Of a stretch of DNA of 64,000 bases, positions 17,738 to 27,509 are shown one piece after another. The notes under the pieces are model-generated. The model was not told the DNA's origin and did not search any database. It worked only from the letters and a program-made list of their open reading frames with translations. The DNA comes from Methylacidiphilum kamchatkense Kam1 (GTDB taxonomy: Bacteria; Verrucomicrobiota; Verrucomicrobiia; Methylacidiphilales; Methylacidiphilaceae). The position numbers and the translations under genes were made by a program. The stretch lies in NCBI RefSeq assembly GCF_007475525.1, contig NZ_CP037899.1:1116001-1180000 (forward strand), written 5' to 3'. Each line of letters begins with the position of its first letter. Within the stretch, counting starts at the first letter, position 1.

Positions 17738-18465
17738 GTGAGAACCAAGAAAAAAGAAGCTGTTGTTTATATTTTATTTTTTCTTGCTTCCTTATTTTCA
17801 TTCTCGCCATTTCTTCGATGCATTGGACTAACTATTGGTGAAGATGAAGGAGTATTATTAAAAGAAAATCCTGATAAAAAAGAAAGAAAAGAGAACGAAA
17901 AGAATTTAAGCGGATTTTTTGTTGCAGGTTTTGTTGGACCGCAATGGATCCGATCCTCAGGAGGGCATATTGAAGGAGGAAATTCCAAAGTTTTTTTGAA
18001 TAATGATTTTAGCACCATTCTTTCTCCTACTTTTGGTTATTATTGGTACAATCCTGAAAAACTTGGTCATTTTAGTTTTACCCTTGAATTGACATCTGCT
18101 TACAATGGTTCATTGATTTCTGTTCATTCTGGATCACAATCTTATACTGTTTCAACAAACACAGGTCTAGTCTTCCTTTTGGAACTGTTGGGTATCGGCT
18201 TGGGCAGTGGGAACCTATTATTGGATTAGGGAGTGGAATTGGTATCTTGGCTCCACAGGGTGCAGGGATACAAATTGTTCCGACCGCCCTTATGGATGTG
18301 GGGATGCGTTATCATTGGACTGATAAATGGTCACTGCGGATTGAGTCTTTTTTTGGATGGCTCGGATCCTCTAGAGACTATGTTGGGAATAGGGAAATTA
18401 GTTCCATTCAATATTTTTCAAACAATATTGTGGTGGGAATAGGTTACGCTTTGGGTAATTTCTAG
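17738..18465 (+). CDS. Outer-membrane beta-barrel protein, frameshifted near 18175
   Basis: From GTG 17738 the product has a signal peptide (RTKKKEAVVY, then a hydrophobic core) and alternating beta strands rich in Gly and aromatics. The first frame reads to TNTGLVF and then falls into an out-of-frame tail ending at 18229. The second frame carries PFGTVGYRLGQWEPIIGLG and continues to a terminal strand ending GIGYALGNF, a typical last barrel strand. Adding one base near 18171-18180 (GTCTTCCTTTT) restores one continuous barrel of about 240 residues. It is probably a porin-like or OmpA-type 8-strand barrel of unknown function. An upstream ATG at 17642 would add an implausible N-terminus. Confidence 0.65.
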
Positions 18466-18708
18466 GAGATTGCTCTAAGCTTGTTTGTTTTTTTATCGGC
18501 TTAGACTGTTAGCGTAGCCTCAATGAGAGCGTCAAGAATCCAATGATTTTGGAGATGGCAAAAATAACAATAGTTACTGATAAATTGAAAAAGAAAAGCT
18601 GGTAATCGTAGCAGAGAGAAAATACGCCTTAGAAATGATACAAAAAGGAGATTTAAAAAAAGAAGGCCAAAGAAAGCTAAGTTAAAAAAGCAATAATTAG
18701 AAAAAAAA
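18466..18708. other. Short AT-rich intergenic stretch
   Basis: Between the barrel gene and tRNA-fMet. No ORF, terminator or RNA was recognised. Confidence 0.4.
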
Positions 18709-18782
<74 letters not shown>

Positions 18783-18846
18783 ATGTCAAATATAATTGAA
18801 AAAAAGTTTATCACAAAAAGCAAGAGGAAATTTTTTCAATAAATCC

Positions 18847-19182
18847 TCAAGACATTTCGGCATCCTTTATTTTATTAAGGATCTGGTTTTTCGAAGTGAC
18901 CCCAATTTGTTTCCCTTTGATCTGCCCTCCTTTAAAGATTAGAAGAGTCGGTATGGATTGAATTGAATATTGATAAGCTAAATTAGGTTCTTGATCCACA
19001 TTTACTTTGACGAATTTAATTTTACCATCAAGCTCTTTGGCTAACTCATCAAGAACAGGACTTAGCATATGACAAGGACCACACCATTCAGCCCAAAAAT
19101 CAACAACGACAACTTGAGGAGACTTTATAACTTCATTTTCAAATTCTTTTGAGGTTATACTCTTTATTAATTGTGAGGCCAT
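18847..19182 (-). CDS. trxA: Thioredoxin
   Basis: 111 aa, normal thioredoxin length. The active site is DFWAEWCGPCHM with Cys34 and Cys37. The cis-Pro is in SIPTLLIFKGG, and the buried Asp is in VVDFW. There is no signal peptide, so it is cytoplasmic. It reduces protein disulfides using thioredoxin reductase. It lies 15 bp downstream of a Pro/Ser-rich membrane-anchored protein in a minus-strand run that includes ftsH. Confidence 0.95.
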   Translation of the reverse strand: MASQLIKSITSKEFENEVIKSPQVVVVDFWAEWCGPCHMLSPVLDELAKELDGKIKFVKVNVDQEPNLAYQYSIQSIPTLLIFKGGQIKGKQIGVTSKNQILNKIKDAEMS

Positions 19183-19196
19183 TGTGTTTACTCCTT

Positions 19197-20054
19197 TTAA
19201 AATATATCATAATATGCTAATACAAAATAGGTGGCTGTCAAAAGACTCACAAGAGCTGATAATCCTAAAACAATCCTATTTGGCATGCCTATATTGGCGC
19301 TTTTTTTCTCCTTTTCCTCTTTTCGAGATTCTTTTCTTCTCTCCTCTTCTGGCTTTTTTAGTGAAGTCTGTTGTTCCTGCTTTTTATCCTTTCTTAAATG
19401 AGTCTCCCCATTACCAGCAGATTGCATTTCATGGGTCTTAATAGATTCAGTAGGAAAAGAAGCAAATGAGGAAGGATTTTCCTGCGTCGTGGAAAATTCT
19501 CTTTTTCCTGGTTGAGAAGTTTCTATAGGAGACAAATGCCTAGACTTCAATGAAGGAGGGCTACCAACATTACTATCTTGTTTGAAAGAAAAGGAAAAAG
19601 GCTCTTCTTTCTTTTTCTCTTTTTCCTCGGGTTTGAGAAACGAAAAAGGGGCATTGGGTTTTTGAAAGGGTTGTTGAGAAAGAGGATTAAGAGGGAAATT
19701 GCCTACTTTGAAAGAAGGCTTACCAAGCTCTGGATTTTTGTTCAACTCGCTAGGTTCGCTAGAAACTCCTTGGAAAGGACTGGGTGGTTGTGCCATTTGT
19801 TGAGAAAAGAAATAACCGGGAGGAAAGGGTAAAGGACTATGCAAAGAAGACTTTGGAATAAAAGGAACATGAAAATGGATGAAAGAACTTGTGCCAACGG
19901 ATTCTGAATGAGGAGTATGTGGACTTTTTATAGGAAAAGGGGTAGAAGAGTGAGGAACTGAACTCGGAGAATGCGGAATGGGTTGTTTCTCTTTGGTCTC
20001 TATTGGATCGTTTGAGCTTGGCTTGCGGAAAGGAAAGTTCAAGGCCATAGGCAT
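19197..20054 (-). CDS. Pro/Ser/Phe-rich low-complexity protein with C-terminal membrane anchor
   Basis: 285 aa, no family recognised. Residues 1-~190 are low-complexity and rich in Pro, Ser, Phe and Lys, with no predicted secondary structure. A highly charged Lys/Glu segment (~215-255) follows, then a single hydrophobic helix at the extreme C-terminus (VLGLSALVSLLTATYFVLAY). This is the layout of a tail-anchored protein with a long disordered cytoplasmic region. It lies between ftsH and trxA on the same strand, so it may be an FtsH substrate or adaptor, but nothing in the sequence shows this. Confidence 0.55.
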   Translation of the reverse strand: MPMALNFPFRKPSSNDPIETKEKQPIPHSPSSVPHSSTPFPIKSPHTPHSESVGTSSFIHFHVPFIPKSSLHSPLPFPPGYFFSQQMAQPPSPFQGVSSEPSELNKNPELGKPSFKVGNFPLNPLSQQPFQKPNAPFSFLKPEEKEKKKEEPFSFSFKQDSNVGSPPSLKSRHLSPIETSQPGKREFSTTQENPSSFASFPTESIKTHEMQSAGNGETHLRKDKKQEQQTSLKKPEEERRKESRKEEKEKKSANIGMPNRIVLGLSALVSLLTATYFVLAYYDIF

Positions 20055-20123
20055 AGAGTGACATTTCTCCTCAAATTGGTCAAATGAAAAAAAAGAATCA
20101 AGTACTATAGGATTTATTAGTAA

Positions 20124-22043
20124 CTAAGAGCTGTTTGCAGAGGAAGAGGAAGAGTAGGAGACTCCTTCTTGATTTTTCACCTTATCTAAAATACTTTTAA
20201 ACTCTTCACCACTGAGAGTTTCTTTTTTCAACAGAATAGTTGTGACTTCTTGTAATTCTTTAAGGTGTTGCTGTAAAATAGACTTCGCCTTTTCATAATT
20301 TTCTTCAAGAATCTTTTCTATTTCTAATTCGATAATGCGGGCTGTTTCATTACTACATTCCTTCAGATAGGAACTATCAAGTCCTCCAAAGAGCGGCTGT
20401 GGGGGCACATAATGAGCAAGCCCTGATTTTTCTCCCATTCCATATAAACACACCATTTGTCGAGCAATCGTTGTCGCTACTTCTAGATCATTTTCGGCTC
20501 CAGTTGTAACATCTTTGTATATCAATTCTTCAGCGGCTCTTCCGCCCATTGCTACGCAAATGCGATCAAGCAGTTCAGATTTACTCAACAGATATTGCTG
20601 AGAAGCAGGAAGTTGTAAAGTATAACCAAGAGCAGCTCTGCCTCTAGGGACAATGCTAATCTTTCTTACTGGTTCAGCGTGCTCTAAATAAAAGGCAACA
20701 AGCGCATGACCCACTTCATGATAAGCAACTCTTTCCCTCTCTTTTTCAGAAAGTACGCGACTTTTTCTTTCCGGGCCTGCAATTACTTTTTCCATAGCTT
20801 CAAAGAGGTCCTTTTGTTCAATACACGTTGATTTTCTTCTTGCAGCTAGAAGAGCTGCCTCGTTAAGGAGATTGGCCAGATCGGCTCCTGAAAAACCCAT
20901 GGTAGCCTGAGCGATTTCTTTGAAATTGATGTCTGAAGATAAAGGTTTTCCTCTAGCGTGAACTTTTAGGATTGCTTCTCTCCCATTGGCATCTGGTAGA
21001 TCAACGACAACCTGTCTATCAAAACGGCCTGGACGCAAAAGGGCACGATCAAGAATTTCTGGTCTGTTGGTTGCAGCAAGAACGATTATTCCCTCGTTTG
21101 GATCGAAACCATCCATTTCAACAAGGAGTTGATTTAAAGTCTGTTCATGTTCATCCGATCCAACTTGAATTCTTATGCCTCTTTGTCTTCCAATGGCATC
21201 CAATTCGTCAATAAAAATTATACAAGGGGCTTTGGCTTTGGCTTGCCCGAAAAGATCTCGAACACGCGCCGCACCCACTCCCACAAACATTTCTACAAAT
21301 TCACTACCACTAATAGAAAAAAAAGGCACTTTAGCCTCTCCGGCAACCGCTTTAGCTAACAATGTTTTACCCGTTCCTGGCGGTCCTACCAGCAACACTC
21401 CCTTGGGAATTTTTGCTCCTAGGGCCTTATATCGAGAGGGGTTTTTTAAAAAATCTACCACTTCTTGCAGCTCATACTTCGCTTCATCACATCCTGCCAC
21501 ATCGGCAAATGTTACCCCTGTACTTTCATCTACTAAGAGTCTTGCTCGGCTTTTCCCAATATTCAGCAGGGAATAACCGGCTCCACCTCCTCCAACAAAC
21601 CTGGCAAGAGCAAACCAAACCAGAAAAAAAATAAGGATCGGTACGACCCACGAAAAAAGAATTTGTGACAGTAAACTAGGTTTGACGCTCCCATAGACAA
21701 CTCCCGCAGCTTGCAAGCGTTTTACTAAATCTGGATCATCAACTCTTACCGTTGAAAAAAGCCCGATTTTTGGTGGTCTCCCTTTTTCTTCCGGTTTTGA
21801 AATCAGCATTTTTCCATAGATTTCATCTGGAGTAATTTTACATTCAATTATTTCTTTTTGATTTAGTTTGTTAAGGAATTCACTGTAAGGAATGGTCGAA
21901 ACTGTAGCCTTATGAAGGCTCTCTTGCCATAACCACACGAGAAATAGAGCAATTCCAATCTGAACAAGAAATCTTAGATAAGGAAAAGGGGGTTCAGGCT
22001 CTTTTTGTGTGGGAAAGTTTTTTTTGGGAGGAGAAAGTTTCAT
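20124..22043 (-). CDS. ftsH: ATP-dependent zinc metalloprotease FtsH
   Basis: 639 aa, membrane-bound AAA+ protease degrading unassembled membrane proteins and short-lived regulators. TM1 is at ~24-41, a periplasmic loop follows, and TM2 is at ~126-147. Walker A GPPGTGKT is at 220-227 and Walker B IIFIDE at 275-280. The pore loop FVGVGA and second region of homology [20 protein letters not shown] are present. The zinc site HEVGH is at 442-446. The C-terminus ends in a Ser-rich tail ([10 protein letters not shown]), as often seen in this family. It is transcribed with the udg and rluD genes upstream on the minus strand, separated by ~90 bp. Confidence 0.97.
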   Translation of the reverse strand: MKLSPPKKNFPTQKEPEPPFPYLRFLVQIGIALFLVWLWQESLHKATVSTIPYSEFLNKLNQKEIIECKITPDEIYGKMLISKPEEKGRPPKIGLFSTVRVDDPDLVKRLQAAGVVYGSVKPSLLSQILFSWVVPILIFFLVWFALARFVGGGGAGYSLLNIGKSRARLLVDESTGVTFADVAGCDEAKYELQEVVDFLKNPSRYKALGAKIPKGVLLVGPPGTGKTLLAKAVAGEAKVPFFSISGSEFVEMFVGVGAARVRDLFGQAKAKAPCIIFIDELDAIGRQRGIRIQVGSDEHEQTLNQLLVEMDGFDPNEGIIVLAATNRPEILDRALLRPGRFDRQVVVDLPDANGREAILKVHARGKPLSSDINFKEIAQATMGFSGADLANLLNEAALLAARRKSTCIEQKDLFEAMEKVIAGPERKSRVLSEKERERVAYHEVGHALVAFYLEHAEPVRKISIVPRGRAALGYTLQLPASQQYLLSKSELLDRICVAMGGRAAEELIYKDVTTGAENDLEVATTIARQMVCLYGMGEKSGLAHYVPPQPLFGGLDSSYLKECSNETARIIELEIEKILEENYEKAKSILQQHLKELQEVTTILLKKETLSGEEFKSILDKVKNQEGVSYSSSSSANSS

Positions 22044-22132
22044 TGCTGGAGTTGATTTAACTGAACTACATGAAGTATTTTGGAAAATATAAAATCTAAA
22101 AAGAAACTAATAAAGAAGTAATTCAAAAGGTT

Positions 22133-22957
22133 TTAAGAAAGAAAATATTTCTTCTGTTTTTCAGAAATAGGCATCTGGAGTTTGCTCATCACTGCCAGCA
22201 TATCTTCCCAAACTTTTCTTTTATTTGCAAGAGAAGGGTTGTGGAGCAAATAGGAGGGATGATATGTAGCTATTAAGAACGCTCCATTAAAATCGATAAA
22301 TTTTCCTCTAACTTCGCTAATTTTTATTCCTATTTTTCCTGTCAGCCCTTCATAAGCCGTAGCCCCAAGAGCCACAATCACCTTTGGATTAATTAACCGT
22401 ATTTGAGATAACAAATAGGGTAGACAGGTGGCCATTTCTTCTGGAGTTGGTTTTCGATTTCCTTTTTGGCCTTTAGGGATGTCGGGGCGACATTTTAAGA
22501 CATTCGCTATGTAGACTTGATCGCGACTTAATCCCATAGCTTTGATCATCTTTGTCAAAAGCTGACCAGCTGGACCAACAAAGGGTTCTCCCTGTTGATC
22601 TTCTTCTGCTCCAGGAGCTTCGCCCACAAACATCAATTTACTCGAAGGATTTCCTGAACCAAAGACAGTCTGAGTACGGAATGCCACAAGATGCTGGCAG
22701 CTTTGACAATTTTCTACCCTCTTCTTTAAAAGATTGAGCTCTTGTTCCACCTTTTCCTTTGGTATTATCTTCTGATAGCTGGTATGGAGAGAAGAGGAAA
22801 GATCCGATCGCTTATTTGTCTTCGAAATTTCTACGGATTGTTTGGTCTCTTTTTTTAGAGTCCTTGGGAAAAAGAGATGGGTATAGCCAAGGCTTTGAAG
22901 GATTTCTAGATATTTATAGATCAAAGTTTGGATCTTTCCATGGTTGATTTTTTCCAT
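22133..22957 (-). CDS. Family-4 uracil-DNA glycosylase
   Basis: 274 aa. The C-terminal ~200 residues match family-4 UDG. CQSCQHL carries two Fe-S cysteines and the remaining pair lie in VLKCRP and MATCLPYL. Motif GEAPGAEEDQQGEPFVGPAG surrounds the active site, and ATYHPSYLLHNP is the DNA-intercalation motif. It removes uracil arising from cytosine deamination, consistent with thermophile-like repair. The first ~65 residues are poorly conserved linker. The start overlaps the end of rluD by 44 bp, so the two genes are translationally coupled. Confidence 0.9.
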   Translation of the reverse strand: MEKINHGKIQTLIYKYLEILQSLGYTHLFFPRTLKKETKQSVEISKTNKRSDLSSSLHTSYQKIIPKEKVEQELNLLKKRVENCQSCQHLVAFRTQTVFGSGNPSSKLMFVGEAPGAEEDQQGEPFVGPAGQLLTKMIKAMGLSRDQVYIANVLKCRPDIPKGQKGNRKPTPEEMATCLPYLLSQIRLINPKVIVALGATAYEGLTGKIGIKISEVRGKFIDFNGAFLIATYHPSYLLHNPSLANKRKVWEDMLAVMSKLQMPISEKQKKYFLS

Positions 22958-23878
22958 AAAAGAATTCTAATGCCTCTTTAAAATCTTGCGGGAAAGGAGC
23001 AAAAATTTCGATAATTTTTTCCTTTTTCGGATGCAAAAACTTTAATCCATAGGAATGAAGCAACATTGGAAATGCATATTTTCTAACGCCTTTCCCATAC
23101 AATGGATCACCGATAATAGGATACCCAAGATGGGCGAGATGAACCCTAATCTGATGGGTTCTTCCAGAAATAGGCCGACATTTTAGCATTGAAGCTTCTG
23201 AAGAAGCATACAGAAGAGAAAATTGAGTTTCTGATTCCTTTCCTTTTGTCAAATGAACAGACATTTTTTTTCTATTTGTAGAATGCCTTTGTATGTTCGA
23301 TTTATAGGTAAAGGATTGATAAGGAAACCTGTTCTTGCATAAGCAAATATATGTTTTTGTTATCTTTCTAGCAGCAAATTGCCAAAGAAGTGCTTTTAGA
23401 GCTCCTTCTGTTTTTGCAATAATCATTACTCCAGTGGTATCTTTGTCCAATCTATGGACAATTCCGGGACGATGAAGAGTAACACAAGGTAAAGAATTAC
23501 CATAGTGGAAAAGTAGAGCGTTGACTATAGTCCCTGACCAGTGACCACATCCAGGATGGACGACTATACCTCTTTGTTTATTAATGACTAGAACTTCTTC
23601 ATCCTCAAAAAGGATATCTATAGGGATATTCTCTGGACGAGGAGAAAATGTATTATCGTCCTCTTCCGCATCAAGAATTTCTATTTCTTCTAGGCCTCGA
23701 ATCAAATAAGAAGGTTCAATGGGGGTACCATTTTTGAAACGAAGCGTCCCATTTAATATTTTTTTTTAATCTTGTTCCTCGATATTTTTAAAATCGAAGC
23801 TAAAAAGGTATCTATTCTTTGCCCCACTCCTTTTTCCATCTCTACTTTTGAAATCGACTGCTGTCGAATTTCCCCCAT
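22914..23878 (-). CDS. rluD: 23S rRNA pseudouridine synthase, RluA/RluD family (frameshifted in the S4 domain)
   Basis: The long frame (23705-22914) holds the catalytic domain: INKQRGIVVHPGCGHWSGT, the catalytic Asp in HRLDKDTTGVMI, then RPISGRTHQIRVHLAHLG. It has no ATG. In another frame ATG 23878 encodes an S4 RNA-binding start (GVGQRIDTFLASILKISRNKIKK), which runs into a stop just after a run of nine A's (T's at 23759-23767). With ten A's it continues as ILNGTLRFKNG and joins the catalytic frame, giving a normal RluD of about 320 residues. So the S4 and catalytic parts belong together, and one A is missing or slippage occurs. Confidence 0.88.
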
Positions 23879-23913
23879 AAAACCTTCAGAATAGCAATTT
23901 AAATAGAATCTTT

Positions 23914-24189
23914 TTAAGATTCAGTCGACCTTCCTACTTCTATCTCCATGACATCGAGGTCTCCGTCATCTCCAATGGCTTCTACAGGGCAGCCTTCCTT
24001 AGCTTCCCTGCATTGTTCTTCTTCTTCGGGTGTCTGAGGCTGCTTATAAACGTAGGAATGGCCACCATCATCGTTTCTTTTGAAATTTGCAGGGGCCGTC
24101 TCCCTGCATAAATCACAATCTATACATTGCGTATCGACGTAATATTTTCCAAAAACGTTTCCTGGATATTTATTATTTCTATCAGCCAT
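23914..24189 (-). CDS. Ferredoxin, single [4Fe-4S]-type
   Basis: 91 aa, acidic. CIDCDLCRE (C22, C25, C28) plus the distant GCPVEAI Cys provide four ligands of one cluster, and the second set of ligands of 2[4Fe-4S] ferredoxins is absent. Small electron carrier in the cytoplasm; its redox partner is unknown. It ends 36 bp before the rluD start on the same strand. Confidence 0.88.
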   Translation of the reverse strand: MADRNNKYPGNVFGKYYVDTQCIDCDLCRETAPANFKRNDDGGHSYVYKQPQTPEEEEQCREAKEGCPVEAIGDDGDLDVMEIEVGRSTES

Positions 24190-24587
24190 TTTAACCTCTA
24201 TTATTCTCTACTTTCTATTTATACTTAATGTACTATTCCCGTCAAGCCCCAATAACGGTGACGAGATTTTTACGCTCCGACCTTTGCAAGGACCTCCATC
24301 GCTCCAGTCCCTGAATGGTCTCCGATTCAATCCGTTTTCACAGACGTCAATATTTTTAAAACAATTTTTCATTATGTCAAAGAGATATTAAGAAACAGTA
24401 TGTTTGTAACAGAACCATTCTACGTTCTTTGAAAAATAGTTCCAATTTTTAGAAAATTTTATATATAGATCAAAAAAAAGGGACTAGAAAGGATGAAAAA
24501 AGAAAAAGAAGAGATTTTTTTTCATTTTTATTAGATACATCTTTAGACAATCCTTAAATATAAATAAAAGAAAACCCATTTTTAACA
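24190..24587. other. Gene-free stretch containing a GC-richer patch (24241-24350)
   Basis: About 400 bp between divergent ferredoxin and bioD genes. The patch at 24241-24350 is visibly richer in G+C than its surroundings and keeps a short open frame on the minus strand ending NLVTVIGA. It may be a remnant of an inserted gene or element; no family was recognised. The right part is A-rich and probably holds the bioD promoter. Confidence 0.35.
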
Positions 24588-25232
24588 ATGACCGTTTTTA
24601 TAACAGGAACAGATACTGGGGTAGGAAAAACAGCCTTTAGCTATGAGCTTGTGAAATATTGGAGGGCAAAAGGATACAATGCCATTGGCTTAAAACCTAT
24701 TTCTACTGGTGGAAGAGAGGATGCTATAAGGCTTTGGGAAGCATCCGATAAAAGAATCAGTTTAGATAACTTAAATCCCTTTTATTTTTCAGAGCCTATG
24801 GCTCCTGCGATTGCTGCAGAACTAGAAGGAAAAATCATCCATCTTATGGACGTGCAAAAAGCGATTACTCACATGGTGGAGGGCTTTAGTCATGTTGTTA
24901 TTGAAGGGATAGGTGGATGGCTGACACCTATTTCACGAAAATGGCTTTTAAGAGAGCTCGTTCAAATCCTCCACTGTCCTGTTGTTATTGTTGCGCATAC
25001 CCGACTCGGATATCTTAACCATACATTTCTAACAATCGAAAACATCCTAGCCGCAGATATTGCTATCAAGGGGCTTATATTGAACCAATATGCTTCTTTG
25101 GGCGTTGTTCCCATGGCGATAGAACTTATTGAAACAAGATATAATATCCCAATAGCCCTAATAGATGATTTTAGAAAAAGTCCCTTTTGTTGCCCTCAAT
25201 GGTTAGAAGATGCTTCTTCTAATTCTTTATAA
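24588..25232 (+). CDS. bioD: Dethiobiotin synthetase BioD
   Basis: 214 aa. The P-loop ITGTDTGVGKT (residues 5-15) is followed by GLKPISTGG with the CO2-carbamate Lys, and VIEGIGGWLTPI near residue 105. It forms the ureido ring of dethiobiotin from DAPA, CO2 and ATP. It is slightly shorter than average. It stands apart from bioB (13.5 kb), and bioA/bioF are not in the window. The 3' end overlaps the convergent gene at 25196 by 37 bp. Confidence 0.9.
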   Translation: MTVFITGTDTGVGKTAFSYELVKYWRAKGYNAIGLKPISTGGREDAIRLWEASDKRISLDNLNPFYFSEPMAPAIAAELEGKIIHLMDVQKAITHMVEGFSHVVIEGIGGWLTPISRKWLLRELVQILHCPVVIVAHTRLGYLNHTFLTIENILAADIAIKGLILNQYASLGVVPMAIELIETRYNIPIALIDDFRKSPFCCPQWLEDASSNSL

Positions 25233-26623
25233 CCGAAATACCTTTTTTCACGGATAATTTCCACTGCTCTTATTGGAACCAATTCTTTCCACCGAGGATC
25301 TCCCGACTTGATATATTCTGTAACTTCTTTTGGAGAAAAAGATTTAAGGGGTGGATTGATCGGGTGCAGGGGAACCAAATGATTCGATTCCAAAAGATAA
25401 TTATAGATATGTTTGATTGAACCTTTTATCTCTAGATTTTCGGCTGTTATAAGCTTGGAGGTTTGAGGATCATAAGTTGGATAGACATAAAGTTTGATTT
25501 TCTTTTTAAAAAGTCTGCCCATGGCTTCCAGGATACCTCCTTCGACATAGGAATAGTATTTTTCGTTAAAAAGTTCTTGAAGGAGGGGAATTCCCAGAAC
25601 CAGACCAATGAGATTTTTGGTAAAACGGTTCAGATAAGTCGAAATTTCATAGAATTCAGCGTAATTTGAAATTAGTACATGTTGTTTTAATGCACATAGT
25701 AGTTCAATTCTTTGGATAAAATTGTCTTTATCGATCGTTCCCATTTCGGTTAAAAGATTGCGAGTAGTAATCTCCATTATTTCTAGTTTAGGGACATCGG
25801 CAATTTCTGGTTCCTGTAGAAATTTAGCTCTAGCCACTTCCATCATTTCCATATTGAGATTTGTCACAGGTTCAAACCTTCCCCTTTCAATCAATATAGC
25901 TTTTTTGTAGAGAAGATCCGAAGGCTGAACAGCTTTTCCATTAGGGGTAAACAGAATCACTGGAGTGAGCCCAGAAACTAGGAGTTGTAAGTTCAACAAT
26001 CTTAAGTCAATTTTTTCAAATAAATGCCCTGCGGTATCGATTAAATCGACTTCAATTTTCCCTGGAGCAATATTGTCCATCAAAGATTCTATTAAAAGCA
26101 CTAGATCTTGATTGTAATAAAAGGCTCCATAGATCAAATTGACTCCTAAAATCCCGAGTGTTTCTTGCTGTTGAAGTCTTTCCTGCTCAAGAAATCGAAC
26201 ATGGATGATAACATCATTCCATTTTCCCATTGGATTGTCTTGAAATCTAATTCCCATCCAACCATGACAATCCATTCGTTGTTGATATCCCTGAATGGTA
26301 ACGGTATCCGCAAAGACAAAAAATTGTGTGTTTTTTCCTCGCTTAACCTCTAGTCTGTCGATTAAAAGGTCATATTCATGGTCTAACATTCTTGAAAGCC
26401 TTTCTTGACAGACGTATCTTTCAGTAGGCCCATATATGGCGTCGCTGACTGTCATGTCATAAGCAGAAATGCTTTTAGCAACCGTTCCAGCAGCTCCTCC
26501 AACTTTGAAAAACCAGCGGACAACTTCTTGTCCTCCACCAATTTCAGCAAACGTTCCATATTTTTGGGAATCAAGATTGATTTGTAGTGCCTTTTGATGA
26601 GTGGTTAAGGTTGTTTTATCCAT
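25196..26623 (-). CDS. Conserved protein of unknown function
   Basis: 475 aa soluble protein, no signal peptide. The N-terminus contains a striking motif, TFAEIGGGQEVVRWFF, followed by GGAAGTVAKSISAYDM and SDAIYGPTERYV. These look highly conserved and I believe homologs occur widely (e.g. cyanobacteria, planctomycetes/verrucomicrobia) without established function. No catalytic motif I know is present, and the C-terminal half is helical. It stands alone and overlaps bioD tail to tail. I do not assign an enzyme name. Confidence 0.6.
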   Translation of the reverse strand: MDKTTLTTHQKALQINLDSQKYGTFAEIGGGQEVVRWFFKVGGAAGTVAKSISAYDMTVSDAIYGPTERYVCQERLSRMLDHEYDLLIDRLEVKRGKNTQFFVFADTVTIQGYQQRMDCHGWMGIRFQDNPMGKWNDVIIHVRFLEQERLQQQETLGILGVNLIYGAFYYNQDLVLLIESLMDNIAPGKIEVDLIDTAGHLFEKIDLRLLNLQLLVSGLTPVILFTPNGKAVQPSDLLYKKAILIERGRFEPVTNLNMEMMEVARAKFLQEPEIADVPKLEIMEITTRNLLTEMGTIDKDNFIQRIELLCALKQHVLISNYAEFYEISTYLNRFTKNLIGLVLGIPLLQELFNEKYYSYVEGGILEAMGRLFKKKIKLYVYPTYDPQTSKLITAENLEIKGSIKHIYNYLLESNHLVPLHPINPPLKSFSPKEVTEYIKSGDPRWKELVPIRAVEIIREKRYFGYKELEEASSNH

Positions 26624-26726
26624 GCGATAGAATAATCTACTCGCTCATAGGAAAATTCAAAAACTATTGCGAGTATTGACTTCTTGTATTTCTGTGACTT
26701 GTCATATTCAAGAAAAAATCGTAGAT

Positions 26727-27377
26727 ATGAGCATCATGTACCTTAAAGAAAAACAAAGGGATTATTTTGGAACAGCTCTCTCTATAGAAGAATTAGATGC
26801 CAATCCTTTACGACAGTTCATCAAATGGTACGAGGTTGCCCTAGAAACCGAACCCTTTGAACCAAATGCTGTAGCGTTAGCTACTTCCAATAATCAAGGG
26901 GAAACTAAAGTTCGCTTTGTTTTAATCAAAGCTATTGATGACAAAGGCTTTCTTTTTTTTACAAACTACTCAAGCATCAAAGGCAAACATCTTGAAGAAA
27001 ACCCAAAAGCCTCTTTTGCTTGTTATTGGCCAACTCTTTATAGACAAATTTGTGTCAGTGGCACCTGTGAAAAAACTAGCTATGAATTGTCCCTTCGTTA
27101 TTTCCGAACGAGACCTTTCTTAAGCCAAATTTCTGCCTATACTTCTCCACAAAGTCAACCCATTCCATCTGATAGAACCTATATGGAAACTCTTTTCGAT
27201 CAAAATAAAGCCAAATACGCATCCCTAACCGTTCCTATGCCTGACAACTGGGGAGGATATCGACTAATTCCAGAAAAAGTAGAATTTTGGCAAGGCAGAG
27301 AAAATCGTTTCCATGACCGTTTTCTTTATTCCAAAGAAGCTTCGGGCCAATGGAAAATTGAACGTCTGGCTCCTTAG
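26727..27377 (+). CDS. pdxH: Pyridoxamine 5'-phosphate oxidase
   Basis: 216 aa from ATG 26727, preferred because family members start shortly before the REYF-like KEKQRDYFGTAL; the frame itself extends to 26667. The FMN-binding region reads ATSNNQGETKVRFVLIKAI and FFTNYSSIKGKHLEENPKA. The C-terminal substrate-binding segment PDNWGGYRLIPEKVEFWQG, with NRFHDR, is diagnostic. It oxidises PMP/PNP to pyridoxal 5'-phosphate in the cytoplasm. It appears monocistronic. Confidence 0.92.
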   Translation: MSIMYLKEKQRDYFGTALSIEELDANPLRQFIKWYEVALETEPFEPNAVALATSNNQGETKVRFVLIKAIDDKGFLFFTNYSSIKGKHLEENPKASFACYWPTLYRQICVSGTCEKTSYELSLRYFRTRPFLSQISAYTSPQSQPIPSDRTYMETLFDQNKAKYASLTVPMPDNWGGYRLIPEKVEFWQGRENRFHDRFLYSKEASGQWKIERLAP

Positions 27378-27509
27378 CAGATAATGAAAAGAAATTTTAT
27401 TTTATGATTGACAAAAATTTTTATCTTAAGTTCTTCTATAAGAAAGAACTTTAACAATTAACCCATATGGATAAGTAAAACAAGTTAACTAACAAAGGCA
27501 TTACTCTAT

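Noticed and set aside
20972-21634. Plus-strand frames inside ftsH
   Set aside because: Antisense shadows of a strongly conserved gene.
25196-26623. Naming the 475-aa protein as an adenylyltransferase or receptor
   Set aside because: No nucleotidyltransferase (HxGH) or TonB-dependent receptor features are present; left as unknown.
27405-27460. Promoter TTGACA...TATAAG before the cytochrome c gene
   Set aside because: Spacer is about 23 bases, too long for a standard sigma-70 promoter; not listed as a feature.
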